A stretch of 63,943 bases of DNA from Oricola sp. (GTDB lineage: Bacteria > Pseudomonadota > Alphaproteobacteria > Rhizobiales > Rhizobiaceae): positions 1-63,943 of the forward strand of contig NZ_JALEGV010000022.1 in NCBI RefSeq assembly GCF_022763245.1, written 5' to 3'. Positions 8,123 through 16,200 of the stretch are shown here, one piece after another (the stretch's first letter is position 1; the number at the start of each line of letters is the position of its first letter). The position numbers were made by a program, and so were the translations under genes. The notes beneath the pieces were generated by a model that saw only the letters and a program-made list of their open reading frames with translations, was not told where the DNA came from and ran no database searches.

Positions 8123-9715
8123 GTGGTTCGAGGGAAGCTGGAAAACGAAGGCGGCTGGGACGACGAGATCGACGATCTGCATCGCCGCAGACACATCGCC
8201 GGGCAGATGGGCGGCGCCGATTCCGTCGCGCGGCAACACGGTTTCGGCAAGCTGACGGCCCGCGAACGGATCGAGAAGCTGTGCGATCCGGACTCCTTCA
8301 GGGAGTATGGCAGCCTGGTGGGCAAGGCCACCTATGCCGACGACGGAACACTGGAAGACTTCACCCCCGCAAACAGCGTGACGGGAACCGGCCGCATCGA
8401 CAAGCGTCACGTCTGCGTGGCGGCGGACGATTTCACCATTCGCGGCGGGTCGTCGGAGGCGGCCAATCCCGACAAATGGGTCTATGCCGAGCGGCTGGCG
8501 CTCGAAGCCGCGACGCCGCTGGTCCGGCTGGTGGACACCGCCGGCGGGAGCGTGAAGCTCCTCGACCAGAACCAGACCACCCGCTTCCCCGACTATTCCA
8601 AATGGCCCATCCTGCCGCTGCTCGAGGCGGTTCCCGTGGTCGGCGTGGCGATGGGATCCTGCGCCGGGCTGGGCGCGCTCAAGGTGATCGCTTCGCATTT
8701 CTCCATCATGGTTCGCGATACCAGCCAGGTGTTCGCGGCAGGGCCGCCGGTGGTGAAGCAGGCCCTCGGCATCGAAATCGACAAGAACGATCTCGGCGGC
8801 TACATGGTCCATTCCCGCCACAGCGGCATGGTGGACAATGAGGCCGTCGACGAAGAGGATGCGCTACGCCAGGTGCGGGCCTTCCTGTCCTACATGCCAC
8901 GCAATGTCTGGAGCCTTCCCGAACGCCTCGACACGGGCGATCCGCGCGACCGCGAGGAAGAATGGTTGAACACCGCCATCCCCAGGAACCGGCGCAAGGT
9001 CTTTGATCCGCGCAAGATCGTCGAGGCGATCGTCGACAAGGACAGCGTGTTCGAGATCGGCCGCTATCACGGCAAATCCATCCTCACCATGCTGGCCCGC
9101 CTCGACGGCGTTCCGGTCGGCGTCATGATCGGCGACACGCGGGAAGCAGGCGGCGCCATGACGCTGACATCCGCCAACAAGGTCGAGCGCTTCGTCGAAC
9201 TCTGCGACCGTTTTCACCTGCCGGTGGTCAATTTCGTCGACCAGCCCGGCAACATGACGGGCCCAGAGGCGGAGCGCGCGGCGACACTGACCGGCGCCCT
9301 CAGGGTGATGAAGGCCATCGAACGGGCAACCGTTCCCTGGGTCACCGTCGTCATCCGCCGGGCCTTCGGCCTGGCGGGGGGATTGCACGGTGCGCAATTC
9401 GGACGCGACGGCGGGCGCAGGCCGCTCAACCACCGCTTCGGATGGCCCTCCGCACGCTGGGGATCGATCCCGATCGAAGGCGGGGTGGCGGCGGCCTACA
9501 AGCGCGAAATCGCGGGCGCCGACGATCCGGATCGCAAGCGAGAGGAACTCGAGGCCCATTACGGGCGCCTCAGTTCGCCCATGCGGACGGCCGAGCGCTT
9601 CTTCATCGTGGACATCATCGAACCGAAGAAAACGCGGCCGTTGCTGTGCGATTGGATCGATCTTTGCCAGGACCGTCTGAAACTCACCGCGGAGGGTGTC
9701 GGCATCGTGAACTGA
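8123..9715 (+). CDS. Acyl-CoA carboxylase carboxyltransferase subunit (CT2), divergent from CT1
   Basis: A 530-residue second carboxyltransferase, clearly a different subgroup from CT1. The N-terminus reads 'GFGKLTARERIEKLCD' (40-55). The first active-site loops are 'DTAGGSVKLLD' (138-148) and 'GSCAGLGALKV' (178-188), both departing from the PccB consensus. The C-terminal half ends with 'WPSARWGSIPIEGGV', seen in many acyl-CoA carboxyltransferases. The stretch around residues 420-440 (HGAQFGRDGGRRPLNHR) looks poorly conserved but the frame stays open. It starts with GTG three bases after the CoA-transferase stop. It may form mixed hexamers with CT1, act on another acyl-CoA, or run decarboxylation in a transcarboxylation pair. 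Confidence 0.9.
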   Translation: MVRGKLENEGGWDDEIDDLHRRRHIAGQMGGADSVARQHGFGKLTARERIEKLCDPDSFREYGSLVGKATYADDGTLEDFTPANSVTGTGRIDKRHVCVAADDFTIRGGSSEAANPDKWVYAERLALEAATPLVRLVDTAGGSVKLLDQNQTTRFPDYSKWPILPLLEAVPVVGVAMGSCAGLGALKVIASHFSIMVRDTSQVFAAGPPVVKQALGIEIDKNDLGGYMVHSRHSGMVDNEAVDEEDALRQVRAFLSYMPRNVWSLPERLDTGDPRDREEEWLNTAIPRNRRKVFDPRKIVEAIVDKDSVFEIGRYHGKSILTMLARLDGVPVGVMIGDTREAGGAMTLTSANKVERFVELCDRFHLPVVNFVDQPGNMTGPEAERAATLTGALRVMKAIERATVPWVTVVIRRAFGLAGGLHGAQFGRDGGRRPLNHRFGWPSARWGSIPIEGGVAAAYKREIAGADDPDRKREELEAHYGRLSSPMRTAERFFIVDIIEPKKTRPLLCDWIDLCQDRLKLTAEGVGIVN

Positions 9716-9794
9716 ATCCCGGGCGGAGTTCGAGAGCTTCTCCAACCTTTGCCCACTCGATTGGTCGTTCAAATTTCAAAAGGGAGGAACCGGA

Positions 9795-10793
9795 ATGAAT
9801 TTGACCAGACTCGCGCTTGGCGCAATCCTAACAGGCACAACCCTGGTGAGCTGTCTTGCTCCGGCAGCAGCTCGGGACTTCACTCTCAAGCTGGCACATC
9901 ACTATCCCGATGTTCACATCCAGGCAGCCGGGCTGAAGCTTTTCGCCGAGGAGGTTGAGGCGAAGTCCGAAGGCCGTATCAAGGTCGAGGTCTATCCGGC
10001 CGAAACGCTGGTCTCCGGCCGTGAAGCGCTTGACGCGGTTGAAAACAACGTCGTTCAGGCCGCGCCGATGCCGGGCAATTACCAAACCGGCATCATTCCG
10101 TCCCTGCAATATTTCACCTACCCGTTCATGTTCGACGACGCGTCGCATTTCCGCCGGGCGGTTGAGGGCGGGATCAAGGACCTGCTGGTGCCCGAATATG
10201 CAAAACACAACATCGTGCTGCTGAACTACTACCACAAGGGCGCGCTGCACCTGATGGACAAGGGCAAGTTCCTTACCTCCGAGGACGCGTTCAGCGGAGA
10301 GCGTGTCCGCAGCCTCGGCCCGGCGATCTCCGAATTGCTTTCGGCTCTCGGCGCCAATCCGCTGTCGGTTCCGCTGGGCGAAGTCGATTCCGCGATCGAA
10401 CGCAATGTCATCGACGCAGTGACAACGAACTGCGCGGCCCACACGTCGCGCGGCTGGGTCGAGCACCTCAAATTCGTGACCTTTGCCGACATGTCTCAAG
10501 GTGGTGAAGGGCTGGGTATCAATGCCGGCTTCTACAACGGCCTGCCTGCCGATCTGCAGGAGATCGTCCAACAGGCAGCCAAGGACATGGAAGACCTGGA
10601 ATGGACCAGCATGATCGCGGATGACGAGGAGGCGTGCTTTGACAAGTGGGAGAAGGCCGGCGCTCAGGTCCACAAGCTGACCGCAGAGGAAAAGGCCCTG
10701 TTCGTGTCCCGCTCGCGGCCCATTCTGGACAAGGCCATCGCCGACAATCCTGATATTCAGCCGTTCGCCGACATCGCGGATCAGACACGATGA
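9795..10793 (+). CDS. dctP: TRAP transporter substrate-binding protein, DctP family
   Basis: A 332-residue periplasmic protein with a signal peptide of about 26 residues ending near 'APAAARDFTLKLAHH'. Family features are 'LKLAHHYPD' at the mature N-terminus, 'RIKVEVYPAETL' (61-72) and 'GERVRSLGP' (168-176). Arg172 is at the place of the conserved TRAP arginine that clamps the substrate carboxylate. GGGAGGAA lies before the ATG. It captures an organic acid and delivers it to the DctQM permease encoded immediately downstream. It follows CT2 by 79 bases, so uptake and CoA chemistry are probably co-transcribed. The retained arginine supports a carboxylate ligand but does not identify it. Confidence 0.93.
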   Translation: MNLTRLALGAILTGTTLVSCLAPAAARDFTLKLAHHYPDVHIQAAGLKLFAEEVEAKSEGRIKVEVYPAETLVSGREALDAVENNVVQAAPMPGNYQTGIIPSLQYFTYPFMFDDASHFRRAVEGGIKDLLVPEYAKHNIVLLNYYHKGALHLMDKGKFLTSEDAFSGERVRSLGPAISELLSALGANPLSVPLGEVDSAIERNVIDAVTTNCAAHTSRGWVEHLKFVTFADMSQGGEGLGINAGFYNGLPADLQEIVQQAAKDMEDLEWTSMIADDEEACFDKWEKAGAQVHKLTAEEKALFVSRSRPILDKAIADNPDIQPFADIADQTR

Positions 10794-11320
10794 AACTTGC
10801 CGCCCGCTTCCAGGCCCTGTCACACGCCGTCGCCTGGTTCCTGCAGATGATCGCCGGAGCCGTCCTGGTCCTGACCGCGATCTGCGTCACCCTCAATGCG
10901 ACGTTGCGATACGGCTTCCACAAGGACATCGCGCTCCTGACGGAAGCGGGCGGCTACATCTTTCTTTTCGTTGTCTTCTTCGGGCTCGCGGCGGCATTCG
11001 TCGCGGGTTCGCACGTCTCCATCGAAATTCTCTCGCTCGTCGCGCCGAAGCGGCTTGCGCGCTTCATGTACGACATCGTGGTCCCCCTGGTCTCGATGGT
11101 GTTCGTTGGCGCCGTTCTCTATGCCGGCGCGGTCATCGCCCAGCGCTATTACCTGACCGGCCGGCTCACCGACGGGAGTGTTCCGCTGCCGTTCTGGTGG
11201 TTCATCGCCATCGTGCCGATCGGGTGCGTCGCAATGGAACTCAGCCTCCTTTCCCACGTGTTTGAAAATCTGCGGAAGTGGAAGCAAACACCCGCTTCAA
11301 GCTCGAAGAGCTCACGTTAG
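10790..11320 (+). CDS. dctQ: TRAP transporter small permease subunit, DctQ family
   Basis: A 176-residue inner-membrane protein with about four hydrophobic helices (near 15-38, 48-70, 90-113 and 135-158), the usual DctQ layout. Charged and polar residues between helices ('RYGFHKDIALLTEAGGYIFLF') fit the family. Its ATG overlaps the dctP stop by four bases (ATGA), indicating translational coupling. It pairs with DctM to form the sodium-driven TRAP permease; TRAP systems use an ion gradient rather than ATP. The C-terminal tail is short and Ser/Lys-rich. Confidence 0.9.
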   Translation: MKLAARFQALSHAVAWFLQMIAGAVLVLTAICVTLNATLRYGFHKDIALLTEAGGYIFLFVVFFGLAAAFVAGSHVSIEILSLVAPKRLARFMYDIVVPLVSMVFVGAVLYAGAVIAQRYYLTGRLTDGSVPLPFWWFIAIVPIGCVAMELSLLSHVFENLRKWKQTPASSSKSSR

Positions 11321-11337
11321 GAAACGGAAACACCTGT

Positions 11338-12648
11338 ATGTCTGTCGAGGTCATCGGTCTTCTTTTCATCGCCGGCATGCTGTTCGCGATCTTTCTCGGG
11401 CTGCCCGTCGCCATCGCGCTCGGCAGCGTGGGCTTGCTCAGCCTGTTCTATGTCGGCGGCACCTCGACACTGATCGTGATGGCTGGCGGCACCGCTGTCT
11501 ATCAGCTGTCGCATTTCGGCCTGCTCGCCATTCCGCTCTTCATGCTGATGAGTTCGACGATCAAGGCTTCCGGCATCGGCGCGAACATCGTCGACCTCGT
11601 CATCAAATGGCTGCACAAAGTCCCCGGCGCGCTGCATTCGGCGGCCGTCGTCTCGTGTGCGATCTTCGCAGCCATGTCGAGTTCGTCGGTGGCGACCGCC
11701 GCGGCGATCGGCGGCTTCGTGCTGCCCGAGATGAAACGGCGCGGACACAATCTGAGGCTCGGCATCGGCGCCGTCGCAGTTGGCGGAACGCTGGGGATCA
11801 TGATCCCCCCAAGCAACTACTTCATCCTTTACGGGGTGCTGACGGAAACCTCGATCACCAAGCTCTTCATGGCCGGCATCGTGCCCGGATTGATGATCGT
11901 GAGTGCGGTGATTGCGTTCAACACCGTCTTGTTCCGGTTGCGGCCCGACTTGAACTCCACCGAGGTCACCGAGGAAGCACCCGGCTGGGCAGTGAAATTC
12001 CAGGCCCTGCGCAAGGCATGGACGGGACTTGTCCTGATCGTCGCGGTCATCGGCGGGATATTCCTGGGGGTCGTGACGCCGACCGAGGCAGGCGGGCTTG
12101 GCGCGGTCATCGCGCTTCTGATCGGCGTGTTTGTGCTCAAGAGCGTCAATCGCAGCAGGTTCGTCGAGATCCTGGTCGAAGCGGTCCAGACCACAAGCAT
12201 GATGGGGTTCATCATCTATGGCGGACTGCTTCTGGCCCGTGCCTCCACCATGATGAACCTTTCGACCTATCTGATCGGGGTGATCACCGAATCCGGGCTT
12301 GAACCCTGGCAGGTCCTGCTCCTCATCAATCTGCTTCTGCTGGTCCTGGGCATGTTCATGGACGCCGCCGCGATCACCATTCTGACGGTGCCGCTCCTGT
12401 TCCCGGTGATCGTTTCACTCGGCTTCGACCCGATCTGGTTCGGGGTTGTCGTGGCCCTGAACATGGAACTGGCGCTCGTCACACCGCCGGTGGGCCTCAA
12501 CATTTTCGTGCTCAAGGCCGTGGCGGGCGTGTCATTGCGCGAAGCCCTGCTGGGGACGATGCCCTATGCGGCCCTTCTCTTCGTCTGCCTCGGCATTCTC
12601 ATCGCATTCCCGCAGATTGCCCTTTGGCTGCCCGGCATGATCCAGTGA
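11338..12648 (+). CDS. dctM: TRAP transporter large permease subunit, DctM family
   Basis: A 436-residue polytopic inner-membrane protein (roughly 12 helices). DctM signatures include 'GLPVAIALGSVGLLSL' near the N-terminus, 'AMSSSSVATAAAIGGFVLPEM', 'GGTLGIMIPPSNYFILYG' and 'VTPPVGLNIFVLKAVAG' near the C-terminus. It is the transport channel of the TRAP system. The frame is open back to 11278, but the ATG at 11338, 17 bases after dctQ ends, gives the expected hydrophobic start ('MSVEVIGLLFIAGML') and has an AGGAAA sequence upstream. It is the last gene of the rightward operon; no clear intrinsic terminator is visible after it. Confidence 0.93.
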   Translation: MSVEVIGLLFIAGMLFAIFLGLPVAIALGSVGLLSLFYVGGTSTLIVMAGGTAVYQLSHFGLLAIPLFMLMSSTIKASGIGANIVDLVIKWLHKVPGALHSAAVVSCAIFAAMSSSSVATAAAIGGFVLPEMKRRGHNLRLGIGAVAVGGTLGIMIPPSNYFILYGVLTETSITKLFMAGIVPGLMIVSAVIAFNTVLFRLRPDLNSTEVTEEAPGWAVKFQALRKAWTGLVLIVAVIGGIFLGVVTPTEAGGLGAVIALLIGVFVLKSVNRSRFVEILVEAVQTTSMMGFIIYGGLLLARASTMMNLSTYLIGVITESGLEPWQVLLLINLLLLVLGMFMDAAAITILTVPLLFPVIVSLGFDPIWFGVVVALNMELALVTPPVGLNIFVLKAVAGVSLREALLGTMPYAALLFVCLGILIAFPQIALWLPGMIQ

Positions 12649-13271
12649 CGTGATCGCCTTCCAGCGGCCGCGACGACCGGGAACCCGATGTTTCCCGGTT
12701 CTGCCCACACAACGCGGCCCGAAGGCAAACTGAGCGCCGCCACACTGGCCGGTTCGGCATCGCCGGGCGCAGGTCGGTCCCAGGTCAGTCCCAGGCCATC
12801 CAGACTTTCCGCCCCGAGGCCGGACGGGTCGTCCAGCGCGACCTTCCGGTTTCAGCCGGTCGGCGGCCGGTGACCAGGGTTTCCGGACGTCCCCGGCCGA
12901 ACCGGCAGCAGTCCCGGTGTCACGAATCTCGGCAACGAATCGACGGTGAAATAATCAGATGATCGGGGTTGCGGCGCGGCATTTTTCAAATTGCAAATCG
13001 CTGCAGAAGCCGCCGTGTATTGCTCCCCGACAAGTGTATGAAATTCATGAATTTAATTTGCCGGTTTCGGCGAAAAGCACGCGTAGATTTTCAATTTGAA
13101 AAGACGGCATTCAATTGACTGCAAATATTCGCGCAAATAAATTGTAGTCATCCAAAATTGATCGGAAATGCAGAAGATGCGAGCGCTGACAAACGCGCTC
13201 GATCGCTGACCTATTGTGCTTTTGCAACCCTCCGGTGGTTTTGGCCGCAGACACCATTTGGGGACGTGATC
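12649..13271. other. 623-base intergenic region between dctM and the large autotransporter gene
   Basis: No convincing gene lies here. The first ~310 bases are GC-rich and unstructured to the eye. From about 12955 to 13150 the sequence becomes AT-rich, with repeated AAATTT-like words such as TTCAAATTGCAAAT and TTTTCAATTTGAAAA. The latter is nearly palindromic and may bind a regulator or nucleoid protein. This AT-rich part directly precedes the candidate promoter of the autotransporter gene. Confidence 0.6.
13115..13143 (+). promoter_or_regulatory. Candidate sigma-70 promoter of the large autotransporter gene
   Basis: TTGACT (13115-13120) and TAAATT (13138-13143) are separated by exactly 17 bases in an AT-rich stretch. 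Transcription would begin near 13150, leaving a leader of about 120 bases before the GTG at 13272. The leader contains GAGCG...CGCTC, a possible small hairpin. This is a pattern match only. Confidence 0.45.
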
Positions 13272-16200
13272 GTGCGCAGTGTAACGAAGAAGGCGAGCAG
13301 CAACTCAGGGGCGGTCCTGCCGGGGTTTGCGGTTTCGAAATCCGAAATGCCCGACAAACCCGGCGCCGGTGTCGAGCGGGCCACCAGGGCGCTTGCCGGT
13401 GTGACGCTGTCGATGGGTTCAACGCCCGCGATGCGCTTCCTTGGCGCGATTGCGATTGCGGCGGTCGCGGCGCTCGTCCTTCTCCCGCGCGCAGGTCATG
13501 CCGGGCCGGGTCCGTGCCTTCAAGACGGAAACACGGTGACCTGTACGGGCGACCAATCCGCGGGCGTCCTGGAGCCAACGGATTACGCCTCGCCGCCCAC
13601 ACAGATATTCATCATCGATTCGACGACCGCGATCACACCCGTCGCCGGCAATTCCGGCGTCGACGCGAGCGGCGACGATGTCGGGCTCTACGACATCACC
13701 GTGCGCGCTCCCAACGGGATCTTCATCACAGGGGATCTCGCTGCGGGCATAAATGCCGGACTTGCGACAGGCAATCCGGTTCCGCCGTTCAATGGCGATG
13801 TGATCGTCAATTCCGAAGCGAATATTTCCGCCAATGGCACAAGGATGCAGGGCATCTCGGCGTTCGTAGGCGGCAGCGGCAGCGTCACTGTCACGTCGGT
13901 TGGAGATATCACCGTCAACACCAACCTCGACCCGGCCGGATTCGGCGAGGCGATCAACGCATCGGTCGGCGATACCGGCAATGTCACAGTCGATACCACA
14001 GGCAACATCACCACGACCAACGCGGTCGGGATAAACGCTGCGGCAAACATCGGTAACGTCAGCATTACGAATGCAGGCGACATCGCGGTGTCTGGCGATG
14101 GAGTGGAAGCGATTAGCGCGAATACGGTGTCGGGGGACATATCGATAACGAGTTCCGGAAACATCTCGGCGGATGGCGGTCAGCCCGCTCTCGAAGCAAT
14201 CATTGTCGATACCGGCAATATCTCGCTTTCGAGCACCGGCAATATCACGACCACGAATGCGCAGGGCATCAGTGCGGTGACGAGTAATGGGACTGTCGAC
14301 GTCACGAATGACGGAAATGTCGAGGTTACGGGAGATGATCAGCACGGCATCTTGTTTGCGGCGAACAACGGCAACCTGTCGCTCACAAGCACCGGCAACG
14401 TGACAACGAACGGCGTCGGAGCTCATGGATTCGCATCGGTATTCAATGGCGACGTCACGATCACATCGGAAGGCGACATCACTGCATCAGGTGACGGTTC
14501 AGCTGGCATCTATCTGCTCCGGGGCGGAGAACCTGCGGTCGGCACGCTCGCCAGCATCACCTCGACCGGAGATATCCTCGCGACGGGGGCCGGCTCTGCC
14601 GGCGTCTTCGCGGGGCTCGACGACAACATGTTCGGGTCGTTTGCCTTCACCGGAAATGTGAGCGCGACAGGATCAGCGTTTCAGGTCGAAGTTGGCGCGG
14701 GCGGGGCGTTCTTCGATCTGAGCGGCGGCGTTTTTGCAGGTGGCACTGGTGCCGCGATCGACATTCCCAATGTCGCAGGCGTCGAGAATGCCTTTGTCAC
14801 CATCAACACCGACGCGTCGACGACCCTGACTGCCGCCTCCGGCACCGCTGTCGTCAGCAATGCGGGCGCAACGACGATCAACAATTCCGGCCTGATGGAC
14901 GGCAGTGTGTTGCTGCGGTCCGGCGGGAACAACCGGATCAACAATCTGGCCGGCGCAACCTTTGCTCCGGACTCAGATGTCATCGTCGGGGCAGGCAGAT
15001 TTGTCGTCAATGACGGTACGTTTTCGCCATTCGGACTTGGCACGCTCGGCACGACTCAGGTCACCGGGAACCTGTATTCCAACGAAGGCGCCACCTATCA
15101 GGTCGACATATCCGACATCGGCTCGGACGCGACGAGCGTCGACGGCCAGTTCACCCTGAACGGCACGCTGGACATCAACGCGACGACGCCCGAAAACACA
15201 TTCGCCGTCAACGACGTGTTCTCCATCGCCGACGCATCGGGCGGAATATACGGCACATTTTCCAGCGTGACGGACAATCTCGCCAACTTCGAGATCGTGC
15301 CGCTGATCGCCCGCGACCGGTCGCAGCTCGCCGCGGTGCTGACGACCGACGGGATCTTCACGACCGGGGACTGTTCCGCGGTCGCCGGGGTTGTCGTGTG
15401 TTCGGGAAACCAGTCGGACGGGATCACCAATATCGGCCTGACGCCGGATTTCGCGTCGCTGACGTCCAACCAGCTCGTGGTCGAGAACCTGACGCAAACG
15501 GTCGGCGCACCATCCGGAGCGGCGGCGGTAGAGGTGCTGGTCAACAACCCGTCCGGCTTCTTCGCCGACATCGACACGGGGGTGCACGGCATCAGCACGG
15601 TTGGCCAGGGACAGAGAGGCATAGAGGTGTTCAACACCGGCGGTGCGGTCAGCATCGAGTCGGCCGGGGACATCTCGACGCTTGGCAGGAATGCTAATGG
15701 GATCGTCGGTGTGACCACCGGCGGTGGCGATGTGTCGATCACGTCGTCTTCGGACATCTCGACGACCGCCATCGATACACACGCCGTCATCGGTGAAACA
15801 CAGAACGAAAACGGCGGGGTCACCATCACCAACTCTGGCGAGATCGTCACGACCGGCGGGTTGTCGAAGGGATTGCTGGCGTCGGTGCGGGAAGTCGGCG
15901 ACATAAGCATCACCAATACCGGGGCCATCAGGACACAGCATGACTCGATTTATGCCCTGGCTCGGCGGGGCGGCAACATCACGATCGACAACACCGCCGA
16001 TCTTGCGTCAGGGGGCGATAACGCCATTGTTGCCGTGGTTGGCGACGATGATGTCGGAGATGGCAACATCACCATCAACTCGGTCGGAAATCTGTCTGTC
16101 GTCGATGGTGAGTCTGCCGGAGGTATTGGCGCCGATGTGGAAGGGGACGGCGATATCGACATATCGTCCTCTGGCGACATTACCGCCAACGGAGGGTTTG

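Noticed and set aside
9360-9450. Possible frameshift within CT2 near residues 415-440
   Set aside because: The local sequence is unusual, but the frame is open and the conserved WPSARWGS segment follows in the same frame, so no break is needed.
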